64,000 bases of DNA from JAKACA01 sp050008715 (lineage in GTDB: Bacteria > Actinomycetota > Acidimicrobiia > Acidimicrobiales > Bog-793), in NCBI GenBank assembly GCA_050008715.1, contig JBEKMC010000001.1, positions 1 to 64,000 on the forward strand. The letters are read 5' to 3'. Shown in pieces: positions 17,101 through 25,065 of the stretch. The notes under the pieces are model-generated. The model made no database searches and was not told the DNA's origin. It was given only the letters and a program-made list of their open reading frames with translations. Each line of letters opens with the position of its first letter. The first letter of the stretch is position 1. Both the position numbers and the translations under genes were made by a program.

Positions 17101-18802
17101 CGACTTCGTACCGGCGAGCTTCCAGCTGAGCGTCGTGTCCGCCGGCCTGACGAGCAACACCGTCGTCGTGGGCGTCGCCACGAGCAACCTCACCGTGACC
17201 TCGATATCGCGCCATGCCGGGTCGACCTCTGGCGGCAAGACGGTCACGCTCACCGGTACGAACCTGACGGCCGTGACGGGAATCCTCTACGCCGGCGGCC
17301 CGCCGCTCGGCGGATTCGGCACGACGACGGACCTCACCGTCAAGTCCGCCACCGAGCTCACTTTCGTGACACCTGCGATGGTCGTGGGCACGGGAGCCTT
17401 CTCGGCTTGTGATGCCTCGGTGTGCGTGGGCGGGTCACCGGTGACGACGTCCGACTCCTACGACCCGGTGCAACCCGTCGCCACGTCGATCTCGCCGTCG
17501 TCGGGGTCGGCCGGTGGCGGCGAGCGCGTGACGATCGACGGGTCCGGACTCGGCAGCGTCACGGGCGTGAAGTTCGGATCGCGGCTCACCAGGCAGGTGA
17601 GCAACCCGGCGCTCCAGCTCGGCAACAGCACGACCTCGGTCGTCGCCACAGTGCCGGCGGGAGTCGTGGGCTCCAAAGTCCCGATCACCGTCATCACCCT
17701 TGCCGGCACGAGCAAGCCCGCCGGCGTCTTCTTCACCTACGGAAAGGGCGCCCCGGGACCGCCGGTCGCCGTGTCGGTCTCGCCGGGCGCGGGCGAAGGC
17801 ATGATCACCTGGATGCCGCCGGCGAGCGACGGCGGATCGCCGATTCTCGGGTACACCATCTCGGCCCATGCCGTCGTCAACCCGTTCTCGCCTGCTCCAC
17901 CGACCACCTATTCCCCGTCGCTAAACGTCCCGGCGAGCGCTCGTTCCGCCGTGTTGCCGGTGACGCCGTACACGCTTTGGAGCTTCGAGGTGAAAGCCCA
18001 CTCGGCCCTCGGAGTGGGCAGCGCCCGGTCCCCCGAGAACATCTTCGTGACACTTGGGGACGACGGGTACGCCGTCGGTGCGGCTGACGGCACGGTCCTC
18101 GGCTATGGCGACCTCGGTGGTCTCGTACCCGGCGCGGGTGGGACGCATCCGAAGAGCCCGGTCGTGGGGCTGGCGGTGGCACCGTCGGCGACCGGTTACT
18201 GGACGGTGACGGCCAACGGCGTCGTGCACGCATTCGGGTCGACGCGGAGCTACGGTTCGCTGGCGCCAAAACGCCACAGCACGCCCGTCGTCGCCCTCGT
18301 CGCCGACGTCAGCGGTGGCGGCTACTGGATCGTCACCGCCGGCGGTGGAGTCTTCGCCTTCGGGAATGCGAAGGCACACGGTCTCGTCTCCGGGAAGCCG
18401 GGCTCACCGATCGTCGGCGCAGCCGAGACCAACGACGGCGGCGGTTACTGGCTCGTGAGCCGGGCCGGGAAGGTGTTCCCCTTCGGCGACGCCAAGAACA
18501 AGGGCTCGCTCGTCGGGCTGCATGGCACCGGCACGGCCGTCGCCATCATGGCCGATCCGATCGGCCACGGTTACTGGATCGTGACTTCCGCCGGCGGTAT
18601 CTACGCCTTCGGCGGGGCGGCGAAGCTGGCAGACCCGGCGGCGTCCCCGGCAGCAGACGTCGTGGGCGCCACACCGGCGCCGAGCGGGAAGGGATGCTGG
18701 CTCGTCGAGTCCGACGGTACGGTCGTGCCCATCGGGCATGCTCACTTCGAAGGGGATCCGGCCGGAACCCTCGAGAGCGCGGCGGTCGCCATCGGGGCCT
18801 GA
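14168..18802 (+). CDS. Secreted sedolisin-family (S53) protease with IPT/TIG, Fn3 and beta-propeller repeats
   Basis: A 1544-residue multidomain exoenzyme with a well-placed AGGGGG before ATG 14168. A signal peptide (residues 1-36) is followed by an activation propeptide (about 55-205) and an S53 catalytic domain (about 235-640) with the Glu-Asp pair E324/D328 in EATLDVED, oxyanion Asp D411 in ASGDAGS and nucleophile S546 in GGTSAAAP. A DIT-x-G-NND calcium-site-like segment follows. Then come about five IPT/TIG immunoglobulin-like domains (each opening like VTPNHGSYAGGTVVTITG), a fibronectin type III domain near 1200, and about six repeats of the form GYWxVT..G.V.AFG at 1300-1544 that probably form a beta-propeller. 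Kumamolisin-type enzymes act at acid pH, which would suit an acidic habitat. Confidence 0.93.
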   Translation: MTTTRSTRRLARAVMLTSASLVTIGLGLVPTGTAGATTTAHVKTPTTYRAIGGAARLPAGDRIIGRVPASRVIRADVVLQPRSADQLTRYATAVSSPHSGLYRQYLSPATFRQAFAPPATTRARVEAQLRAAGLTVLPVAADGLVVPVEATAARMGSAFRTTLDSVLLPDGREGQWAVTAPELPASVASSVLAVVGLDELVTPAPLHTPAGARSPARATTAGAQRPGAARPSTGGPAACAAASLAAKEGNAFTDDQVAHAYGFDGLYSKGILGAGQTVGLFEEDVYATGDLRAFDECYLGADHTSQVKLVNIDGGEPPGFGGGEATLDVEDVSAYAPGADVDVYDAPGTLIGWVDEMAAIVNQDKASVVNVSYGLCETQMAQAAPGLIQTENILFEEAALQGQSFVAASGDAGSETCFRNDPSNTTLSVSDPASQPFATSVGGTSLKAATFPPVETVWNDGGSGAIGSFGENGAGGGGISQVWTMPAWQAAATTPGIHDKYSTGSLCGAPAGTDCHEVPDVTASADELHGDTVVYGGGWTTIGGTSAAAPKWVALLALTNNYCATLHDGSVGFVSPALYQIASNPVTYAEAFNDITEGNNDVLGSHDNAYPATVGYDLASGLGSPRATGPGGSPGLASLLCSDGTSNASHPVVTNVTPNHGSYAGGTVVTITGTKLAGVTKVQFGPASVTVTPSDITGGGTEITVDTPPSPTEAFDSHTPVGGVLVAVSGPSGTSAPSLATEFHYLAGSDSNPVPSVYYVAPSSAAAGVRVTIYGSGYLEGGTPSVKFGGVAGTGVSVVSDTELKVTVPAQTGSTDCATVDDGVPLSSLCQAQVTVTNSFGTSATQPILPPPTGLVFNLFIPAAGTEDVPAVTEFDYAPAPVISSVSPNVVGLNAFGPDPFTPPILTVTGTGFNYFSLQRVEATVPGHPSLNQSLFVGIITPTTVEFDVPVFGQGGVVPPPAGAGPVLSTRSTSTKADDFVPASFQLSVVSAGLTSNTVVVGVATSNLTVTSISRHAGSTSGGKTVTLTGTNLTAVTGILYAGGPPLGGFGTTTDLTVKSATELTFVTPAMVVGTGAFSACDASVCVGGSPVTTSDSYDPVQPVATSISPSSGSAGGGERVTIDGSGLGSVTGVKFGSRLTRQVSNPALQLGNSTTSVVATVPAGVVGSKVPITVITLAGTSKPAGVFFTYGKGAPGPPVAVSVSPGAGEGMITWMPPASDGGSPILGYTISAHAVVNPFSPAPPTTYSPSLNVPASARSAVLPVTPYTLWSFEVKAHSALGVGSARSPENIFVTLGDDGYAVGAADGTVLGYGDLGGLVPGAGGTHPKSPVVGLAVAPSATGYWTVTANGVVHAFGSTRSYGSLAPKRHSTPVVALVADVSGGGYWIVTAGGGVFAFGNAKAHGLVSGKPGSPIVGAAETNDGGGYWLVSRAGKVFPFGDAKNKGSLVGLHGTGTAVAIMADPIGHGYWIVTSAGGIYAFGGAAKLADPAASPAADVVGATPAPSGKGCWLVESDGTVVPIGHAHFEGDPAGTLESAAVAIGA

Positions 18803-18812
18803 GCGGCCGGAG

Positions 18813-18826
18813 AAGCCGGCCGGCTT
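18813..18826. terminator. Palindrome after the protease gene
   Basis: A perfect 14-base palindrome, AAGCCGGCCGGCTT, lies ten bases beyond the stop codon. It is followed by tandem repeats rather than a T run, so terminator function is only possible. Confidence 0.35.
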
Positions 18827-18830
18827 GAGA

Positions 18831-18931
18831 GGCCGGAGCAGGACGCCGGGAGCAGGACGCCGGGAGAAGGAGGCCGGGAGAAGAGAGGCCGGGAGCAGGA
18901 CGCCGGGAGCAGGAGGCCGGGAGAAGGAGGC
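18831..18931 (+). repeat. Purine-rich tandem repeat between protease and mannosidase
   Basis: Imperfect units of about 13 to 15 bases (GCCGGGAGCAGGAC and GCCGGGAGAAGGAG variants) fill the intergenic space. The last unit supplies the AAGGAGG ribosome-binding site of the next gene. Confidence 0.85.
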
Positions 18932-18933
18932 CA

Positions 18934-21900
18934 GTGGGAAGCGAGCAGGAGATACAGCGCCGGCGGGTCAGGCGCCTGATCCAAGAGGTCGTCTTCCCGC
19001 GCCTCTATCCGCGTTCGGCTCCGCTCGAGGTTGCCGCTCAGTTCGTGCGCGGAGAGCCGATCGACGCGTCCGAGGCGTACCGCCGGGAGTTCCGGCCGTT
19101 CAGTGTCGGCCAGTCGTGGGGCGGCGCCTGGTCGACGGCGTGGTTCCGCCTCTCGGGCACCGTGCCGGCCGAGTGGGCGGGCGAACACGTCGTCGCCCGG
19201 ATCGGTCTCGGGTTCACCGAGATGGTCGGGTTCGGCGGGGAGGGCCTGATCTTCGACGGTGAGCGCCCGGTGCAGGGCATCAATTCACGGCACAACGAGG
19301 TAGCGGTGGCGTCGCCCGCCCGTGGCGGCGAGGCCGTAGACCTTCACCTCGAGGCTGCCGCCAACCCCTACGTCCCCTGGGGCGGTATCGAGTGGCCGCT
19401 GCTCCTGCCCGACTACGAAGGCACCCCCCTGTACCGCCTCGACCGCGCCGAGCTGGCCGTGGCGGACCGTCAGCTCGAAGCGGCCTGGACGGACCTGCGG
19501 ATCCTGGCCGAGCTGGCCGATGCCCTCGGGCAGGACAACCGTCGTTCCACCGAGATCATCCGCACCCTCGATCGAGTCGCCCTCGCCATCGACCTCGGCG
19601 ACCTGCGCGGCTCGCTCCTGGCGCAACACGGCACCTGGGAGCCGCTGCTCGACTCGCCCACCGGCGATCGGGGCAACCTCGTGACCGCCGTCGGCCACGC
19701 CCACATCGACTCGGCTTGGCTCTGGCCCCTCCGAGAAACCCGCCGCAAATGCGCCCGCACGTTCTCCACCGCCATCTCGATCATGGACGACAACCCCGAC
19801 TTCGTCTTCGTCTGCTCCCAAGCTCAACAGCACGCCTGGATGCAGGAGCAGTACCCGAGCCTGTTCGAGGCGATGAAGGAGAAGGTCGCCGCCGGCCAGT
19901 TCGAACCGGTCGGCTCGATGTGGGTGGAGCCGGACACGAACCTGCCCTCCGGCGAGTCGCTGGTTCGCCAGCTCGTGCATGGCAAGCGTTTCTTCCTCGA
20001 GAACTACGGCATCGAGACCGAGGACTGCTGGCTCCCGGACGCCTTCGGCTACTCCGGGAACCTCCCACAGATCCTGCGGTCCGCCGGCGTGCGCTTCTTC
20101 CTCACTCAGAAGCTCTCCTGGAACGAGCTCGACCGCTTCCCGCACCACACGTTCTGGTGGGAGGGGATCGACGGCTCCCGCGTGCTTGCGCACTGCCCGC
20201 CCACGAACACCTACAACGGCGAGTTCCAGGTGGCCCAGCTGCTGAAGGGCCAGCGCGAGTTCGCACAGCACGGGATCTCGGGGCACTCGCTCTATGCCTA
20301 CGGATACGGCGACGGGGGCGGCGGCCCCACCCGGGCGATGCTCGACTCCTATCGGCGCGTGAAGGATCTCGATCCGTTGCCGAGGGTGGAGTTGGGAACG
20401 GCGGCGGGTTTCTTCCGGGCGATCGAGGCCGAGGCCCTGGCGGCCGACGAGGCGCTGGCGGCAACGCGGCCAGGGACGGTCGCCACCGCCCATGCCCCGG
20501 GCGCCGGCGGCCTGCCCATCTGGGTCGGCGAGCTCTACCTCGAGAAACACCGAGGAGTGCAGACCACCCAGGCGCAAGTGAAGCTCGGCAACCGTCGTTC
20601 GGAAGACCTGCTGAGGGAAGCGGAGCTGTGGGCGCTCGGCGGTTTGGCGGACGAGTACCCGCGGGGCGAGCTCGACCAGGCCTGGCGGCTCGTGCTGCTC
20701 CACCAGTTCCACGACATGCTGCCGGGCTCGAGCATCCACTGGGTACACGAGGACTCGCAGGCCGACTACGCCAGCGTCCGCCTCATCGCCGAGGACGTGA
20801 TCGAGCGTGCGTGCGCCGCCATTGCCGCCAGAGTTGGTGCCGGCGCAGTCGGTGCCGGCGCAGTGGGGGCCGGCGCAGTGGGTGCCGGCGCAGTGGGGGC
20901 CGGCGGGAGCGGGGCGGCCGTCGTCGTCTTCAACGCCGGATCCCACGCCCGCTGCGATCTCGTCGAGCTGGAACCCTCGTTGTTCGCCGCCGCTGGGCTC
21001 GCCGCCACCGGGCTCGACATCGCCGGGCTCGACATCGGCGGGCTCGTGGCGCGCTCACCTGACGGCGCCCGCACCGAGCCGGTGCAGCAGCTGGCGGACG
21101 GACGGTTGGGTTTTGTCGCTTCGGTGCCGGGATGTGGTTGGGAGCGCTACGGGATCGAGCCCGCCGGGGGCACTCCGGTCTCCGAGCAGCGTGCCACGGT
21201 GGACGCCACCGAAGTGCCGGGCGGCTTCGTCCTGTCGAATGAATCGCTCACGGCTCGAGTCGAACCGGACGGCACGTTGTCCTCCGTGCTCGACCATGCC
21301 ACGGGGCGCCAGCTCATCGAGGCCGGCGCCACCGGCAACGTCTTCCAGCTGCACTACGACCTGCCGAACGACGCCGACGCCTGGGACGTCGACCAAGGCT
21401 CCTTCGCGCGGGCGACCGAGCTGCGAACACCGGAGTCCATCGAGATCGTCGAACACGGGCCGGTGCGGGTGGCGTTGCGTGTCGTGCACGTGTTCGGGAG
21501 CTCGCGGCTCACCCAGGACATCCGCCTCAGTGCGGGAGCGCGTCGGATCGAGTTCGCCACCGAGGTCGAGTGGGGCGAGCGGCATCGTTTTTTGAAGGTG
21601 GCGTTCCCCTTGGCGATCCGGGCGTCCTCAGCGACCTACGAGGTGCAGTTCGGGTACTTGCAGCGGCCGACGCACGCCAACACGTCCTGGGATGCCGCCC
21701 GCTTCGAAGTGCCGGCGCAGCGCTGGGCCGACCTGAGCGAACCGGGATGCGGTGCCGCCCTGCTCAACGACTGCAAGTACGGCTACGACGTGCGCGGATC
21801 GGTGATGCGCCTGTCGTTGCTCCGCGGACCAACGTGGCCGGATCCGGAGGCGGATGTGGGAACGCACCGTTTCTCGTACGCGCTCCTGCCGCACGAGGGC

Positions 21901-22284
21901 CTGGCGTCGTCGCTCCGCCGTGAGGGGTCGGTCACGGCGGAGGCAGAGGCCTTCAACCTGCGGTTGCGGCCGGTCGTGGTCAGCGGTGGCGCCGGCGGGG
22001 ACTTGCCGGCTCGGGGTTCGGTCGTGGACGTCGACGGTGCGATGGTCTCGTGCGTCAAGCGGGCCGACGACGGCGACGAGGTCGTGGTGCGGTTGTTCGA
22101 GTCGGCCGGCTCGCACGGGCGAGCGTCGATCCGCCTCGGGCAGGCCCTTGGAGCACCCGTGGCGGCGGCGTGCCGGACCGACGCTCTCGAACGGCCGCTC
22201 GAGTCGCTCGGGGTCGGGGCCGGCGGGACAGTCGAGCTGGAGTTGCGACCGTTCGAGCTCGTGACGGTGAAGCTCAACCGCTAG
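18934..22284 (+). CDS. Alpha-mannosidase, glycoside hydrolase family 38
   Basis: An 1116-residue GH38 enzyme that removes alpha-linked mannose from glycans. The zinc site is visible as GHAHIDSAWLWP (H257, D259) and HQFHDMLPGSS (H593). The nucleophile is D369 in WLPDAFGYSGNLPQIL. The C-terminal half is the usual beta-rich GH38C region. No signal peptide is seen, so it is probably cytoplasmic. Translation starts with GTG 18934 five bases after AAGGAGG, which is itself part of the preceding tandem repeat. Between the catalytic and C-terminal parts, residues 634-658 are five perfect VGAGA repeats, an unusual flexible linker. Confidence 0.95.
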   Translation: MGSEQEIQRRRVRRLIQEVVFPRLYPRSAPLEVAAQFVRGEPIDASEAYRREFRPFSVGQSWGGAWSTAWFRLSGTVPAEWAGEHVVARIGLGFTEMVGFGGEGLIFDGERPVQGINSRHNEVAVASPARGGEAVDLHLEAAANPYVPWGGIEWPLLLPDYEGTPLYRLDRAELAVADRQLEAAWTDLRILAELADALGQDNRRSTEIIRTLDRVALAIDLGDLRGSLLAQHGTWEPLLDSPTGDRGNLVTAVGHAHIDSAWLWPLRETRRKCARTFSTAISIMDDNPDFVFVCSQAQQHAWMQEQYPSLFEAMKEKVAAGQFEPVGSMWVEPDTNLPSGESLVRQLVHGKRFFLENYGIETEDCWLPDAFGYSGNLPQILRSAGVRFFLTQKLSWNELDRFPHHTFWWEGIDGSRVLAHCPPTNTYNGEFQVAQLLKGQREFAQHGISGHSLYAYGYGDGGGGPTRAMLDSYRRVKDLDPLPRVELGTAAGFFRAIEAEALAADEALAATRPGTVATAHAPGAGGLPIWVGELYLEKHRGVQTTQAQVKLGNRRSEDLLREAELWALGGLADEYPRGELDQAWRLVLLHQFHDMLPGSSIHWVHEDSQADYASVRLIAEDVIERACAAIAARVGAGAVGAGAVGAGAVGAGAVGAGGSGAAVVVFNAGSHARCDLVELEPSLFAAAGLAATGLDIAGLDIGGLVARSPDGARTEPVQQLADGRLGFVASVPGCGWERYGIEPAGGTPVSEQRATVDATEVPGGFVLSNESLTARVEPDGTLSSVLDHATGRQLIEAGATGNVFQLHYDLPNDADAWDVDQGSFARATELRTPESIEIVEHGPVRVALRVVHVFGSSRLTQDIRLSAGARRIEFATEVEWGERHRFLKVAFPLAIRASSATYEVQFGYLQRPTHANTSWDAARFEVPAQRWADLSEPGCGAALLNDCKYGYDVRGSVMRLSLLRGPTWPDPEADVGTHRFSYALLPHEGLASSLRREGSVTAEAEAFNLRLRPVVVSGGAGGDLPARGSVVDVDGAMVSCVKRADDGDEVVVRLFESAGSHGRASIRLGQALGAPVAAACRTDALERPLESLGVGAGGTVELELRPFELVTVKLNR
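20833..20907 (+). repeat. In-frame 15-bp minisatellite in the mannosidase gene
   Basis: Five consecutive 15-base units of the type GTTGGTGCCGGCGCA encode GAGAV-type repeats in a linker. Length changes by whole units would keep the frame. Confidence 0.92.
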
Positions 22285-22320
22285 GCCTACTCGCCCGCCG
22301 GCTCAATCACCCGGTCGCCC

Positions 22321-23586
22321 TCAATCACGCAGCGGGCGCGCCTCGGACACCGAGTCGTCCTCCACCACGACGAAAGACGTGTAGCCGTCGGTCTTCAGCG
22401 ACTCCAACTGCAGCCTCATCTGGCCACGGCGCACGACGAGCGCTGCTGATCCACCCGAGGAGCGAAGCCCTCTCGCCACTTCGAGGACGTGGGCGACGGC
22501 TTGGTCGTCGGAATACAGGACGGCGACGCCGAGATCGGGGGGCGAGAACCGCGCCATCTCGACGACCCTGTCAAAACCGATCGAGATCCCGCACGCAGGC
22601 GTCGCCTTGCCGAGCGACCGGCCGATGAGGTCGTCGTAGCGCCCGCCACCGGCGATGGAGCTCGGGGCGTCCGGGTGGGCGAACTCGAAGATCTGCCCGG
22701 TGTAGTAGCCCATGCCGCGCACGATCGTGGCATCGAGCCGCGAGTCGACTGCTCCCGGCGACGCCTCCTCGATCCGCTGGAGGGCACCGAAGGTCGTCGA
22801 CAGATCGGACAGGACCGCCTCCGGCAGCTTCGGTAGCAGGTCGCCGGCGCGATCGAGCGCTTCGTCCGGCGACTCAGCGCCCGCCAGCAAGCCGACGACC
22901 TCCTCGCACCGTCCTGCGACGATCTCGGGGTACCCCCGCTCAGCGAGCTCGGCCTTCACGCCCTCCCAGCCGATCTTGTCGAGCTTGTCGAGCGTCACGA
23001 AGAAGGAACGAAGCGCCTCGTCGGCGACACCTGACTCCCCCGCGATCGAAGCGAGCAGGCGCCGGTCGTTGACGCGCACGGTCACCTGGTCGATGCCGAT
23101 CGCATCGAGGGCGGCGAGGGTGCCCTCGAGCAGTTCGCACTCCGCCAGCACGCTCGGCTCGCCGATCGTGTCGATGTCGCACTGGGTGAACTGGCGGTAA
23201 CGGCCCTTCTGGGGACGCTCGGCCCGCCACACCGAGCCGATCTGCATGGCGCGGAACGGGGACGGGAGCTTGCCGGCGTTGCCGGCATAAAAGCGAGTGA
23301 GCGGGACCGTGAGGTCGTAACGCAGTCCGAGGTCGACGAGGTCGGCGAGAGGTGTGCCGGCGTCGAGGACGGGATCGAGGCCGCGCCGGAGGATCCGGTA
23401 GATCAGCTTCTCGTTGTCGCCGCCTTCGCCCCAGGAGAGACGGTTGATGTCCTCGATGGAAGGGGTGTCGATACGGCGGAACCCGAACCGGCCGTAACTC
23501 AGAGCCAGCTCGGCGATGACCGCTTCACGGCGGGCGACCGAGTCGGGCAGCACGTCACGGGTGCCCCGCGGTGGGCCGTTGTCCAT
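22321..23586 (-). CDS. hisS: Histidyl-tRNA synthetase
   Basis: A 421-residue class II aminoacyl-tRNA synthetase that charges tRNA-His. Motif 1 surrounds the N-terminal PRGTRDVLPD. Motif 2 reads VWRAERPQKGRYRQF with FTQCDIDTIG following. The histidine-binding loops are GMGYYTGQIFEF and AGGGRYDDLIG, and the ATP-binding helix YDLTVPLTRF is present. A C-terminal alpha/beta anticodon domain covers roughly 325-421. The presence of both histidine-specific motifs argues against the paralogue HisZ. The ATG is the only start that keeps the conserved N-terminus. Confidence 0.96.
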   Translation of the reverse strand: MDNGPPRGTRDVLPDSVARREAVIAELALSYGRFGFRRIDTPSIEDINRLSWGEGGDNEKLIYRILRRGLDPVLDAGTPLADLVDLGLRYDLTVPLTRFYAGNAGKLPSPFRAMQIGSVWRAERPQKGRYRQFTQCDIDTIGEPSVLAECELLEGTLAALDAIGIDQVTVRVNDRRLLASIAGESGVADEALRSFFVTLDKLDKIGWEGVKAELAERGYPEIVAGRCEEVVGLLAGAESPDEALDRAGDLLPKLPEAVLSDLSTTFGALQRIEEASPGAVDSRLDATIVRGMGYYTGQIFEFAHPDAPSSIAGGGRYDDLIGRSLGKATPACGISIGFDRVVEMARFSPPDLGVAVLYSDDQAVAHVLEVARGLRSSGGSAALVVRRGQMRLQLESLKTDGYTSFVVVEDDSVSEARPLRD

Positions 23587-23632
23587 TGAGCGTCGACTCC
23601 TCCTGGTCCGGTCTGGCCCTACGACCTTAGGG

Positions 23633-24172
23633 TCAGGGGAGCGGCCAGGTGGACCCGGAGGGATCTCCGCTCGGCCAGCCCGTCGGCACGGCCGGAGTGG
23701 CCGCGAAGCTGGCGGCGTCGCACGCAGACGACGTCGTCTGCGTCAACCAGAAGTAGTAGGTGCCCGCCTGTGACTGCCCGAGCACGGTCGCGCCAGGAGT
23801 CGTGATGTAGACGAGGCCGAGGCAGTCGTCCGACAGCTGGTTGAAGCCGGCCAGGACGGCCGGCTGGCCGGCGGGGTTGCTGATGCTCACGACCCCGTAT
23901 CCGGTGGAGGGGCCGGAGGTCGTGGCAATGCCGGTGACGGCCTGGCCACTCGGTGCTCCGCTCTGGAGTGAGGTGAGAGCCGTCTGCAAGTTCTGCTCCA
24001 CGACCGTGTCGCTGTCCTTCAGGGCGAGGAGCGGGCCGGTGGCGGCGGTGCTGGCGTCGTTGGCGAGCCCGCAGGCGCTCGTGAGCAGGACGAGGCCGGC
24101 CAGCACGAGGCCGGACAGCACGGGGCCGACCGCATGCGCGCTGAATCGCCTCTGCACCGCAGAACCCTGCAT
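23633..24172 (-). CDS. Probable secreted lipoprotein, function unknown
   Basis: A 179-residue protein with an N-terminal basic stretch and a hydrophobic segment (GPVLSGLVLAGLVLL) ending in TSAC, a lipobox-like site, so the mature protein probably carries a lipid on this cysteine outside the membrane. The mature part is Ser/Thr/Ala-rich with a few short strands and two cysteines (DDCLGLVYI and SSACDAAS). I do not recognise a family. The ATG at 24172 has AAAGGG upstream; a GTG at 24196 is an alternative. Confidence 0.65.
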   Translation of the reverse strand: MQGSAVQRRFSAHAVGPVLSGLVLAGLVLLTSACGLANDASTAATGPLLALKDSDTVVEQNLQTALTSLQSGAPSGQAVTGIATTSGPSTGYGVVSISNPAGQPAVLAGFNQLSDDCLGLVYITTPGATVLGQSQAGTYYFWLTQTTSSACDAASFAATPAVPTGWPSGDPSGSTWPLP

Positions 24173-24256
24173 GTCCGCCACCCTTTCAACCGCCACCTAC
24201 AGCCGTCCCGAGAGGCCGGGACCACCGTCGAGACGGTGGTCCCGGCGATTCGAGAG

Positions 24257-24328
24257 CTCGGGGGAGAGGACTCGAACCCCTAATAACAGGGCCAGAACCT
24301 GTCGTGTTGCCGATTACACCACCCCCGA
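24257..24328 (-). tRNA. tRNA-Gln (CUG)
   Basis: The 72-base cloverleaf has acceptor TCGGGGG/CCCCCGA with discriminator G, D arm GTGGTGTAATCGGCAACAC, anticodon stem ACAGG/CCTGT with loop TTCTGGC and anticodon CTG, and T arm AGGGG/CCTCT with a TTCGAGT loop. CCA is not encoded. Confidence 0.96.
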
Positions 24329-24381
24329 ATGGGCGTCCCGAATTCTAACAGTTGCCCCGGGCGACCCTGAACCGGGCCGGG

Positions 24382-24984
24382 TCAGCCGCCGATCCAGCCC
24401 ACGTTCTCGTAGCCGACGATCCGGCCGAGGGCGACGGCGACGCTCTGGCCCCAGATCGTGCCGATATCGCCCCAGAAGCTCCCCTTCGGCGCCGGCACCG
24501 TCACCACCTGGGCGTGCAGGTTCTCGGCGGTGGCCAGCTTCTGCAGCCACTTCGTCTGCAACGGATCGGCTACGAGGATCACGTCGCCCTTCGCCGAGCT
24601 CGGCAGCAGGCCGGCGGCGGCATGCAGCTGGCCGGGAATCTGCGAGGACGGCAGAAGCGAGATCGCATGGATACCGCTTGCTCGCAGGCAGGTGGCCACC
24701 GGCGAGACGCCGGCGGTGTCCGTAGGGGTGATGACGCGGTGCGCACGCCCGGAGCGATACAGCGAGACGGCTTCCTCGCAGCGCAGCTTGAGATCGTTCG
24801 TGAGCACGCCCGAGCTCGTGTCATTCCCGATGACGACAATGGCAGCCGCCGGCTTGACCTGGGCGAACGCCACGGTCGAACGGGAGGCGATGACGACCTG
24901 GGCCGAGGTGACGACGAGGTAGACGAAGGCGACGAGCACGACGAGATACACGAGCCGCCGGAACCACCTGAAGATCGTGAACAC
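24382..24984 (-). CDS. DUF218 (SanA/YdcF/ElyC-like) membrane-anchored protein
   Basis: A 200-residue protein with one N-terminal membrane helix (LVYLVVLVAFVYLVVTSAQVV) and an exported DUF218 domain. The domain runs from AAAIVVIGN through LRCEEAVSLYRSGRAHRVIT and VATCLRASGI to DVILVADPLQTKW, the alternating strand-helix pattern of this family. Relatives affect cell envelope integrity and vancomycin sensitivity, but the chemistry is unresolved. It lies between tRNA-Gln and gltX on the same strand. Confidence 0.75.
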   Translation of the reverse strand: MFTIFRWFRRLVYLVVLVAFVYLVVTSAQVVIASRSTVAFAQVKPAAAIVVIGNDTSSGVLTNDLKLRCEEAVSLYRSGRAHRVITPTDTAGVSPVATCLRASGIHAISLLPSSQIPGQLHAAAGLLPSSAKGDVILVADPLQTKWLQKLATAENLHAQVVTVPAPKGSFWGDIGTIWGQSVAVALGRIVGYENVGWIGG

Positions 24985-25065
24985 CGAACCTGCGTCCCCT
25001 CTATGCCGGCCAGGGTGGGCAGACGGTTCTGGTCCGTGCTGCCTCCTCAGGCTTGGTCGCCCACA

